Assembly (NCBI GenBank): GCA_025922795.1
Contig: JAICHC010000119.1
Coordinates: 1-7,615 of the forward strand
Source: Candidatus Binatia bacterium
GTDB lineage: Bacteria; Desulfobacterota_B; Binatia; UBA9968
DNA: 7,615 bases
Reading direction: 5' to 3'
Each line of letters opens with the position of its first letter. Position 1 is the first letter of the stretch. The notes under the pieces are model-generated. The model did not search any database. It was not told where the DNA came from and worked only from the letters and a program-made list of their open reading frames with translations. Positions 1-6,222 of this stretch are shown here, piece after piece. The position numbers and the translations under genes were made by a program.

Positions 1-794
1 GCTGTAATCGTGCCCGTGAGCACGCCGCAGAGAACTTCGACGACAATGGCCAGGCCGTAACCTTTGTGGCTGCCGCCGTCCCGCGTGCCGCCGAGCGGCA
101 GTAAACGGCGTGCCTGCTGCGCCGTGCGCGGATCATCGGTCGCCGCGGCGCTTTCGTTAAGCGCCCATCCGAGCGGAATCGCTTTCCCTTGACGTGCCGC
201 AAGCTCCAGCTTTCCGGCTGCCGCGGTGGTTGTCGCCATATCAAGCACGAACGGCAGCTCTCGGTCGGTCGGCACGGCAAAGCACATCGGATTGGTGCCG
301 AACTTCGCTTCGCGCCCAAAGGTGGGAACCACCTGGCGACTCGCGTTGGTCATGGCCAGCCCGATCATGTCGTGCGGCAGGGCCAACATGGAATAGTACG
401 CCGACATGCCGTAATGCCTGCTGTTGCGCACGCCGACCATGCCGATGCCGGATTCCCGCGCCTTGCGAATCGCCATTTCCATTGCCCGATGCCCAATGAC
501 CATGCCGATCCCGCGATCGCCGTCGACCAACGCAGTTGAAGCGCTTTCGGAAATCACTCGAAGGTTCGCCCGAGCGGTCATCGAACCTTCGATCAACCAT
601 TTCACGTACCATGCACGGGGGTTAAAGCGAATGACGCCATGCGTGTCGACACCGCGAAGATCCGCCGCGACGAGAACTTTAGCGGCGATCTCGGCGTCGT
701 CCGCCGGCACGCCGAGCTTTTCAAAGCTGCGCGCAACGAAGCGGATGAGCTTTAAATGATTGACGCGCTTCATTTCTGCACGGTTCGCGTCCAT
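1..794 (-). CDS. Ldh_2 family NAD(P)-dependent dehydrogenase (malate/L-lactate/ureidoglycolate type), 3' end missing
   Basis: This is the N-terminal 264 residues of a family whose members are usually about 340-360 residues; the rest lies beyond the left edge. I translated the minus strand from 794 and found it open with no frameshift. Visible family signatures are an N-terminal helical segment followed by ADLRGVDTHGV (44-54), NSRHYG (124-129) carrying the probable catalytic His127, GTNP (166-169), LDMATTTAAAGK (184-195) and GGSHKGYGL (240-248). Family enzymes reversibly oxidise 2-hydroxy acids such as malate, L-lactate, sulfolactate or ureidoglycolate with NAD(P); the exact substrate cannot be read from this part. 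The ATG at 794 is preceded by GGGAGG six bases upstream, so the start is well supported. It lies downstream of, and on the same strand as, the transporter, 138 bases away, and probably has its own control region. The family call is firm and the substrate is open. Confidence 0.9.
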   Translation of the reverse strand, partial: MDANRAEMKRVNHLKLIRFVARSFEKLGVPADDAEIAAKVLVAADLRGVDTHGVIRFNPRAWYVKWLIEGSMTARANLRVISESASTALVDGDRGIGMVIGHRAMEMAIRKARESGIGMVGVRNSRHYGMSAYYSMLALPHDMIGLAMTNASRQVVPTFGREAKFGTNPMCFAVPTDRELPFVLDMATTTAAAGKLELAARQGKAIPLGWALNESAAATDDPRTAQQARRLLPLGGTRDGGSHKGYGLAIVVEVLCGVLTGTIT

Positions 795-800
795 GATAAT

Positions 801-807
801 TCCTCCC
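801..807 (-). promoter_or_regulatory. Ribosome binding site of the Ldh_2 gene
   Basis: Read on the minus strand, GGGAGGA stands about six bases before the ATG at 794. This strong Shine-Dalgarno match fixes the start codon. Confidence 0.75.
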
Positions 808-858
808 AACTTGAGCCGTGATACCCCTTAGCTTCGAACCTCGCTTCCCGTCAAGTTG
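807..858. repeat. 8-base inverted repeat upstream of the Ldh_2 gene
   Basis: CAACTTGA at 807-814 is the exact reverse complement of TCAAGTTG at 851-858, with 36 bases between. The arm nearer the gene touches the Shine-Dalgarno sequence. The pair could be a split operator or the base of a leader hairpin. An 8-base match is short, so chance is possible. Confidence 0.3.
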
Positions 859-874
859 TGCTGCTTGGTCGCGC

Positions 875-890
875 GTCGTGAGATCACGAC
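875..890. promoter_or_regulatory. 16-base palindrome, candidate operator in the transporter/Ldh_2 spacer
   Basis: GTCGTGAGATCACGAC reads as two 8-base half-sites that match at 7 of 8 positions (GTCGTGAG and, on the other strand, GTCGTGAT). It lies about 80 bases upstream of the Ldh_2 start and 40 bases past the transporter stop. No T-run follows on either strand, so it is not a typical intrinsic terminator. The position fits an operator for a dimeric regulator of the Ldh_2 gene. No regulator gene is present in the window. Confidence 0.35.
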
Positions 891-932
891 TCGGCATCAG
901 CGCCGGCGACTCAGGTCTCTCTTTGTCGAGCT

Positions 933-2762
933 TCAATGCAGCCAATCGAGCAGCGCGCTTTCGAGGTAAATGATCACGGTGACCAGAACCAGCATCACCA
1001 AAATAACCGGCGTTATCTCCTTGATCCAACTCAGCGGAGTATAACCCTCGTCCACCTCCCGGCGAATAAAAGCGAAGGCGACCACCGATTGCGCCGAGCC
1101 GATATGGGTCAAGCAGCCACCGAGCGCATAGCCGGCGATCTGTGCCATCGCGAACAAATGCATAATCGTGATTTCGAGACCATGAAGCGCTCGCGACGCA
1201 AAGTCGGCAACCACGTTGTTATCCAGAATTGCCGACAGAAACGTGCAGCCGATAAACTGGGCGAACGCCACATGACCGGGGCCGAGCACTTCGACGCCCT
1301 GATGGATGAGCACCTGGAGCGCGTCGAAAAATCCCGCCTTGGTCAATAGCGTAATGGAAAGAAACAGCGGAAACAGAAAATAATACTCGGCGTATTCGTG
1401 CCGCGCCTCGCGCAACGCGAGCGCGCGCATTTTGGGGAGGGTGATGATGCCCAGCAAAGCGACCAAAAAACCGGCGAATGAGGCCACGAAGAGCGGCACA
1501 TTGTGGTCGATGCCATGCGCGATCAGCAGGCCGACGAACGGCACTAGGGCTAAAGCGCCGACCTTTTGCGCCTGCACACGGCGTTTTGCAGAGCGAGCGA
1601 TGACCTCGTCGACCACATCCTCCGCCTCGCTCGCGCCGTGATGGTCGCCGGCCGCGTCGAGCACGTAGTGGCGGTCAAGCGATTCCGCCAGCTCTTCGCT
1701 GACGAAATGACCCAGTAATTTTTTCCGCGTCGCTTCCGGCACATCCTCATGAACCAGACTTATTCCTAGTGTTTCGCCGTCGCGCAATCGTTGGAGGATG
1801 CGATCGGAAGTCTTGCCAAGCTCGGCGGCATGGTTCTCGATCAGCTGAACGCTGCTCAAAACCTCGCCGTGACGGGTGGCCTGCAAAAACCTCACGTCCT
1901 CGGCATTGGCGTCAATCACGTCCATGGCATCGAGGTGGATTCGTCCGCCGCCGATTTTTTGCTTTAGCTGCCAGGCGATGACGAAATAGCAGGCGATCGC
2001 CGCCGGCGCGCAATAGCGCAGGAAAAAAGCGTTATCCAGGTATGGGTGCAAGTTGGCTTTCATGATTAGATTGGGCGGCTCGCCGTAGGCCAGCCAAATG
2101 CCGCAGACGGTCGTCACCGTCGTGCAGACCATGACAGCGTAGCGCACCGCGGCCGTCGGGGCGGCCGCCAGCATCATGATGATCACCAGGGTGCGGATCG
2201 TCAGTCCGATCATTGAAACGCCGTCGAGAATTCCTGAAGCGAAAGCGACCACCGCGGTGACCGAAATCATCGTCGGCAGAATATTGCCACGATAACGCCG
2301 CAGCAGATAAAAGGTGATTCCTTCCAGTAGCCGGGTTTGCGCGATGACCGCGACAAAAAAAGTCAAACCGAGAATGAACAACATCGTGTCGGCGTGGATC
2401 AGCTCGTCCAAGCCGTGGAACGACAACAGATTGCGCCGCACCCATGGCCACCAGCCGCTCTCGGCGATTTCCCGATGCCATTGCGAATCCTCCAGTCCGC
2501 AAAAGGTCGCCACGATGACGAGAGACATGCCATACGTGAGCGCGTTTTTGTGAATTTGGTACTTGAACGAGCCGAACAGGAACAAGCCGATTATCGTGGC
2601 AAACACTTCCGCCGCCAAAAGCCCGAGCGGCAGTGTGACCGTCCTACTTGCCACGAGGAGAGCCACGGCGATAAACGCGCAACCGATCACGAATCGCGCC
2701 GCGGAAAGCATGATCACGCTTCCGCTAGCACCGTGCTCGTTATTGGTGTCACTGACCGTCAT
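933..2762 (-). CDS. Ion transporter (IT) superfamily membrane protein, ArsB/NhaD/NhaB-like antiporter or anion permease
   Basis: This 609-residue polytopic membrane protein has two hydrophobic halves. The first half has membrane segments near 17-39, 47-66, 74-90, 125-145, 162-185, 190-225 and 248-265. The second half spans about 400-445, 460-475, 495-515, 530-567 and 583-602. Each half carries a motif pair typical of the IT fold: LDGVSM (179-184) with YGEPPNLIMKA (226-236), and LDNNVVADF (513-521) with GGCLTHIGSAQS (548-559). The GEPPNL box resembles the GEP-NL box of NhaB-type Na+/H+ antiporters. LDN-type loops are shared with NhaD and ArsB. The halves are separated by a mainly hydrophilic stretch of about 130 residues (268-400), predicted cytoplasmic. 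The most likely role is cation/proton antiport or anion export in the inner membrane, but the substrate cannot be assigned. The Shine-Dalgarno in front of ATG 2762 is weak (GGAGAG, 13 bases away). A start at Met18 is an alternative. Confidence 0.75.
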   Translation of the reverse strand: MTVSDTNNEHGASGSVIMLSAARFVIGCAFIAVALLVASRTVTLPLGLLAAEVFATIIGLFLFGSFKYQIHKNALTYGMSLVIVATFCGLEDSQWHREIAESGWWPWVRRNLLSFHGLDELIHADTMLFILGLTFFVAVIAQTRLLEGITFYLLRRYRGNILPTMISVTAVVAFASGILDGVSMIGLTIRTLVIIMMLAAAPTAAVRYAVMVCTTVTTVCGIWLAYGEPPNLIMKANLHPYLDNAFFLRYCAPAAIACYFVIAWQLKQKIGGGRIHLDAMDVIDANAEDVRFLQATRHGEVLSSVQLIENHAAELGKTSDRILQRLRDGETLGISLVHEDVPEATRKKLLGHFVSEELAESLDRHYVLDAAGDHHGASEAEDVVDEVIARSAKRRVQAQKVGALALVPFVGLLIAHGIDHNVPLFVASFAGFLVALLGIITLPKMRALALREARHEYAEYYFLFPLFLSITLLTKAGFFDALQVLIHQGVEVLGPGHVAFAQFIGCTFLSAILDNNVVADFASRALHGLEITIMHLFAMAQIAGYALGGCLTHIGSAQSVVAFAFIRREVDEGYTPLSWIKEITPVILVMLVLVTVIIYLESALLDWLH

Positions 2763-2908
2763 AACGCTATGTTGACTCTCCGCTCGGCAATATTCCGAGG
2801 ATTAACACGCGGCGCATATGAAACCAAATTAGCTGCGCGTTTTTTCGCTTCGCGCACATACACCATCTTGGCCGCACCATCTGCGGCCTCGCAGCCGGTC
2901 GGCAACAT
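2759..2908 (-). CDS. Possible small ORF (49 residues) coupled to the transporter start
   Basis: Reading from ATG 2908 on the minus strand gives 49 codons ending in a TGA that overlaps the transporter ATG by four bases (ATGA), the usual arrangement for translational coupling. The peptide begins MLPTGCEAADGAAKM and ends RRVNIAL. It is rich in Ala, Arg and Lys, with no signal peptide or membrane segment. A weak AGGCGG lies about four bases before the ATG. The reading frame stays open upstream of the ATG to about 2960. I recognise no family. It could be a leader peptide that helps translate the transporter, whose own ribosome binding site is weak, or it could be chance. A short GC hairpin at 2870-2888 falls inside it. 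Confidence 0.25.
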   Translation of the reverse strand: MLPTGCEAADGAAKMVYVREAKKRAANLVSYAPRVNPRNIAERRVNIAL

Positions 2909-3110
2909 CGCACCGCCTAGACTTGGGTCCTGCGCGCGCGGCTCCCTTGCGCCTCGAACGACTCTTCAGATTTTAATGAAGCGAGAAACTTTTCACGATT
3001 AAGCGGCGTTAACCGCGCCGAGCTTATAAGAATTGGCGCGAAGAGGGAGGGATGACATAGCAACGGCGGATGAGCGGTCCCGATCCTCGAACGGCCGGTG
3101 TCGTGAACGC
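2763..3110. other. 348-base gap between the transporter and otsAB: promoter-like and hairpin sequences
   Basis: No recognised gene lies here apart from the possible 49-codon ORF at 2759-2908. On the minus strand a TAAAAT at 2975-2970 could be a -10 element for the transporter, with only a poor -35 (TCGTGA, 2998-2993, 17-base spacer). An imperfect hairpin at 3001-3025 (AAGC and GGCG pairing with CGCC and GCTT, two-base bulge) lies about 90 bases past the otsAB stop but lacks a T-run. I see no convincing intrinsic terminator for otsAB. Confidence 0.3.
2870..2888. repeat. Perfect 7-bp GC hairpin
   Basis: GGCCGCA (2870-2876) pairs with TGCGGCC (2882-2888) across a five-base loop. Neither strand has a following U-tract, so a classical terminator is unlikely. 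On the minus strand it would form in the transcript about 110 bases ahead of the transporter start. Confidence 0.4.
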
Positions 3111-5390
3111 CTAGCGGCTCTCGTCCGGTTTGGCGTCGCTCAGGCTCGCGAAAGCGCGCAGCAGGTCGATCACTTCGCCGCTATGGCGAATATTGTATTG
3201 CGCATGGGTAGGTGTCATGCCCACCCGAATCGAATAAGCGGAGGCGGGCAACGCCTTGAAGAAATCCTCATCCGTGGCGTCATCGCCGATGCCCAAAATG
3301 AAATCATACGCGTCGTCGGTCAGCCACGACAATGCGGCGGCGCCCTTATTCAAACCCGTGTGACGAATCTCGACGACTTTATTTCCCTGCACCACTTGGA
3401 GATCGGTCTTTGCACTCAGATTGAGCAGGTGATCGATCAATTCTGGCGCGCAAAGTCCCGCTTGCTCGGGATCGGCCATCCGATAGTGCCAAGCCACCGA
3501 ATCTTCTTTCTCCTCGACGAAGGCTCCCGCCATTCGATCGGCATAAATCTCTAGGATTGGCAGCAAATGTCTTTTCCACTCATTGGACAACGGCTTGGCG
3601 CGGCGCCAGACTCGATCCCCGAATCGGAGCCATGCTCCATGCTCCGCCACCAGGCCGACTGGTAAATCGCCAAGCCACTCTTCGAGGGTCTGGCGTTCGC
3701 GGCCGCTGGCGATGACGACCGTGTTTTTTCGGTCAGCAGCGAGCGCCCGCAGCAGTTCACGGCGCGCCGGGTCAGGTCCCGCCAATCCGGGGTGTCGAAC
3801 CAGCGGCGTCAAAGTCCCGTCGTAATCGAGAAAGAACAGCCGGCGGCTACTGCCTCGGTAGCGCGCGACGATATCGCCCCACGCTGCCGGCGAGAGGAGC
3901 TTGGATTCAACGCGCCTTTGCACCTCGCGCACACCCAAAAGCGTCGTCAAAAAATCGTTCGCCCATCGGGTCACGTTATAACGCCGCAACCGGCGCTGCA
4001 TAAGCCGATGGCGTTTCTGTTGTTCCACAGGCGGCGTTTCCAACGCGTCCTTCAAAGCAGAGGCGATCTCGGTGCGATCATTTGGATTGATGATGATGGC
4101 TTCCGGCAGCTCTTTGGCAGCGCCGGCCATCTCACTGAGGATCAGCACGCCGGCGCCATCGCCGCGCGTCGCGACGTATTCCTTGGCGACTAAGTTCATG
4201 CCGTCCCTCAGCGGCGTCACCAGACACACGTCGCTCACGGCGTAAAGGGCGGCGAGCGAGTTAAACGGTACGTGGCGATACTGGTAAACTACGGGAGTCC
4301 AGCCGAGGCGGCCAAACCGGCCATTGATCTTGCCGACCAGCTCCTCGATCTGCCGCTTCATCAACTCGTATTGCACGACGCCGATGCGTGACGGTACGAC
4401 CACCATCAAGAGCGCGACCTTGCCGTGATATTCCGGGCTGCTTTCGAGAAACAGCTCGTAGCCCTCCAAGCGGTTTGAAATCCCTTTGGAGTAGTCGAGC
4501 CGATCGACGGAAAGAATGAGCTTGAGACCGGTGAGCGTGTTTTTGAGCTGGCGGATTTCCTGCTCCGTCTCCTCGTTTGCCGTCGCTCCAGCGAATTTGT
4601 CGACATCGATACCCATTGGAAAGGTGTCCACTTTGACGATGTGATCGGCCGCCAGCACCTGACTCATCTGATACTCATAACCGAGTATCCGCAGCACGCT
4701 CTGCAAAAAATGGTGCGTGTATTCGTACGTGTGAAAGCCAACCAGGTCCGCTCCTAGAAGCCCTTCCAAGATGTCACGGCGCCATTCCCCCGGCAGTAGG
4801 CGAAATACCTCGAAGGAGGGAAATGGAATATGCAGAAAAAAGCCGATCGACAATTGTGGTCGACGAGCTTTTAACAAGCGCGGTAGCAACATCAAATGAT
4901 AATCGTGCACCCACACGACATCGTCGGGTCGCAATATCGACTCAAGCGCATCTGCGAACAATTGATTGATTTGTTTATATTGCTCCCAAAATGTCTTTTG
5001 GTAAACCGTATAGGAGGGAAAATAGTGAAACAATGGCCAGATCGTAGCGTTGCAAAATCCGAGATAGAAGTGCTCCATCTGCTCTTCTGTGAGAAATACC
5101 GGATAGGATTGAAATCGGGCTAGAGCTTCGCGGATTACTTCATCTTGCAGGGACGCATCAACGCTGCCGGGCCAGCCAACCCATAGATGCTCGGCAGGAA
5201 GCGCTGAAGTCTGCTCACGCGATTCGCGGAAGGAAGCAAGACCCGTGACCAAACCTCCAGCGCTCGGATGAAACACGATCCGGCCGTCTTCAACATCGAT
5301 ATTGAACGGTAAGCGGTTCGAAACGATAACCAACCTTCGCCCGTCAAGGTCGGCACGGGCCGCTTCTCGGGAGAGCAAAGAATCCGTCAC
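3111..5390 (-). CDS. otsAB: Bifunctional trehalose-6-phosphate synthase / trehalose-6-phosphate phosphatase (OtsA-OtsB fusion)
   Basis: This 759-residue cytosolic enzyme carries both steps of trehalose synthesis. Residues about 18-490 are a GT20 glycosyltransferase that joins a nucleotide-activated glucose, usually UDP-glucose, to glucose-6-phosphate. Its signatures are VSNRLPF (23-29), GGLVTGL (45-51), WVGWPG (70-75), HDYHLMLLP (162-170), LHIPFPS (186-192), FPMGID (257-262), VDRLDYSKGI (295-304, with Arg297 and Lys302 as the expected donor-phosphate ligands) and TPLRDGMNLVAKEY (392-405). Residues about 515-750 are a HAD-type phosphatase: LDYDGTLTPL (521-530, nucleophile Asp522 and acid/base Asp524), ASGR (561-564), Lys682 in LNKGAA, and GDDATDEDF (702-710). 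All key residues are intact, so both activities are expected. Many bacteria encode otsA and otsB separately. The start is GTG at 5390: an in-frame stop lies three codons upstream and AGGG stands seven bases before it. Its own promoter-like sequence lies upstream. Trehalose protects against osmotic, desiccation and heat stress. Confidence 0.96.
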   Translation of the reverse strand: MTDSLLSREAARADLDGRRLVIVSNRLPFNIDVEDGRIVFHPSAGGLVTGLASFRESREQTSALPAEHLWVGWPGSVDASLQDEVIREALARFQSYPVFLTEEQMEHFYLGFCNATIWPLFHYFPSYTVYQKTFWEQYKQINQLFADALESILRPDDVVWVHDYHLMLLPRLLKARRPQLSIGFFLHIPFPSFEVFRLLPGEWRRDILEGLLGADLVGFHTYEYTHHFLQSVLRILGYEYQMSQVLAADHIVKVDTFPMGIDVDKFAGATANEETEQEIRQLKNTLTGLKLILSVDRLDYSKGISNRLEGYELFLESSPEYHGKVALLMVVVPSRIGVVQYELMKRQIEELVGKINGRFGRLGWTPVVYQYRHVPFNSLAALYAVSDVCLVTPLRDGMNLVAKEYVATRGDGAGVLILSEMAGAAKELPEAIIINPNDRTEIASALKDALETPPVEQQKRHRLMQRRLRRYNVTRWANDFLTTLLGVREVQRRVESKLLSPAAWGDIVARYRGSSRRLFFLDYDGTLTPLVRHPGLAGPDPARRELLRALAADRKNTVVIASGRERQTLEEWLGDLPVGLVAEHGAWLRFGDRVWRRAKPLSNEWKRHLLPILEIYADRMAGAFVEEKEDSVAWHYRMADPEQAGLCAPELIDHLLNLSAKTDLQVVQGNKVVEIRHTGLNKGAAALSWLTDDAYDFILGIGDDATDEDFFKALPASAYSIRVGMTPTHAQYNIRHSGEVIDLLRAFASLSDAKPDESR

Positions 5391-5418
5391 AATAAGGCCC
5401 TATCCCAGGTCACGCACC

Positions 5419-5446
5419 ATTTTATCACGTGTCAACGCCATGTCAC
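5419..5446 (-). promoter_or_regulatory. Candidate sigma-70 promoter of otsAB
   Basis: On the minus strand GTGACA (5446-5441) and TAAAAT (5424-5419) match the -35 and -10 consensus at five of six positions each, with a 16-base spacer. Transcription would begin near 5412, giving a leader of roughly 20 bases before the GTG start. A perfect TTGACA at 5435-5430 lies inside the spacer but has no -10 at the proper distance. The promoter lies wholly in the msrA-otsAB gap, suggesting that otsAB can be transcribed separately from msrA. Confidence 0.5.
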
Positions 5447-5479
5447 CCGAATTCGCCATGAGTAAAATAAGCCACAATT

Positions 5480-6040
5480 TCAGCTCGTCTTGGCGTGCGA
5501 CTTAAGCAATTGGGAAAATTGCTTGTGAAGTTTGTTCAATTTCGGCGGGATTGTGTATTGGCAGTAAGGTTGATACGGATTATTCGCATAAAATTTCTGA
5601 TGGTAGTCTTCCGCCGGGTAGAACTCTGTCAACGGCTCAAGGGTCGTTACGATCGCGTTTCTGAAGTTCTGGGCTTCATCGAGCTCTTTAATGAATGCGG
5701 CACCTTGCTGTCTTTGCTCTTCATCGGCGTAGAAGATTGCCGAACGGTACTGAGTGCCGCTGTCATTGCCCTGACGGTTCAGCGTCGTCGGGTCATGAGT
5801 GGCAAAGAACACCGTCATCAGATCACGGAAGGAAATCTCGTCGGGGTCGAATTCGATTTTAATCACTTCCGCGTGTCCGGTGCTTCCCGAGCAAACTTGC
5901 TCGTAAGTCGGATTCTTCGTCGTGCCGCCGGCGTAACCGGAGACCACGGAGTGCACGCCGCGCAACTCGTCGAACACCGCTTCCGTGCACCAGAAACACC
6001 CGCCGCCAAACACGGCGATGTTATTGTTTCGATTGCTCAT
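5480..6040 (-). CDS. msrA: Peptide-methionine (S)-S-oxide reductase MsrA
   Basis: This 186-residue cytosolic repair enzyme reduces the S-epimer of methionine sulfoxide in oxidised proteins, using thioredoxin. The family fingerprint GGGCFWCTE is at 12-20 with catalytic Cys15. [18 protein letters not shown] (35-52), TGHAEV (54-59), [19 protein letters not shown] (82-100) and DYHQKFY (145-151) are all present. Cys160 in the NPYQPYCQY segment (154-162) sits where the resolving cysteine of the NPxQPYC type lies. Length is normal for a single-domain MsrA and there is no fused MsrB or signal peptide. ATG 6040 is preceded by GGGGGT about four bases away. An ATG at 6056 is out of frame. The gene is 182 bases past the cupin stop and 89 bases ahead of otsAB. 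The upstream spacer holds a strong palindrome (6115-6135) that could be an operator. Confidence 0.97.
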   Translation of the reverse strand: MSNRNNNIAVFGGGCFWCTEAVFDELRGVHSVVSGYAGGTTKNPTYEQVCSGSTGHAEVIKIEFDPDEISFRDLMTVFFATHDPTTLNRQGNDSGTQYRSAIFYADEEQRQQGAAFIKELDEAQNFRNAIVTTLEPLTEFYPAEDYHQKFYANNPYQPYCQYTIPPKLNKLHKQFSQLLKSHAKTS

Positions 6041-6114
6041 TCGACCCCCGATTCATGGTTGCTTTCGCGTCGCAATTCACACTCCAAAGGTGATCCCCCG
6101 CGCCCGCCGCCTAA

Positions 6115-6135
6115 GAATTGACGGTCGGTCAATTC
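6115..6135. promoter_or_regulatory. 21-base palindrome upstream of msrA, TetR-like operator candidate
   Basis: GAATTGAC (6115-6122) and GTCAATTC (6128-6135) are perfect inverted repeats around five central bases. Including the centre, 10-base half-sites match at nine positions around the T at 6125. The TTGAC...GTCAA form and the length resemble operators of TetR-family repressors. It is 75 bases upstream of the msrA start and about 90 bases past the cupin stop. I could not place a clear -35/-10 pair around it, and no regulator gene lies in the window. Confidence 0.5.
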
Positions 6136-6222
6136 ACCAGAAGCGCAATGTGCATCTGTTTCCGGCGATTTTGGCGTGCGATCGTGCGAAGTTCAAGACC
6201 GTAATGACCCTCCTTTGACGGT

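Noticed and set aside
241..612. 123-codon minus-strand ORF inside the Ldh_2 gene
   Set aside because: It is in another frame of the same strand; the Ldh_2 frame is open throughout and carries the family motifs.
2337..3002. 221-codon plus-strand ORF across the transporter 5' end and the gap
   Set aside because: Most of it is antisense to the clear transporter gene, and the composition is Arg/His/Ser-rich as expected of a GC-rich shadow frame.
3001..3025. Imperfect hairpin downstream of otsAB as an intrinsic terminator
   Set aside because: The stem has a bulge and there is no run of T after it on the minus strand.
2952..3093. Nine-base direct repeat CCTCGAACG at 2952-2960 and 3085-3093
   Set aside because: It is short, has only two copies and no link to any element; it is expected by chance at this length.
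3033..3554. 173-codon plus-strand ORF opposite the phosphatase domain of otsAB
   Set aside because: The minus-strand reading carries the conserved HAD motifs; this frame is their complement.
5495..6121. 208-codon plus-strand ORF opposite msrA
   Set aside because: It is a shadow of msrA, whose protein shows all family motifs; the antisense product has no recognisable domain and no good ribosome binding site.
6134..6216. Strong Shine-Dalgarno AAAGGAGG (6216-6209, minus) just past the bicupin stop
   Set aside because: The only following start is a TTG twelve bases away giving 20 residues of no recognisable character; it is probably chance.
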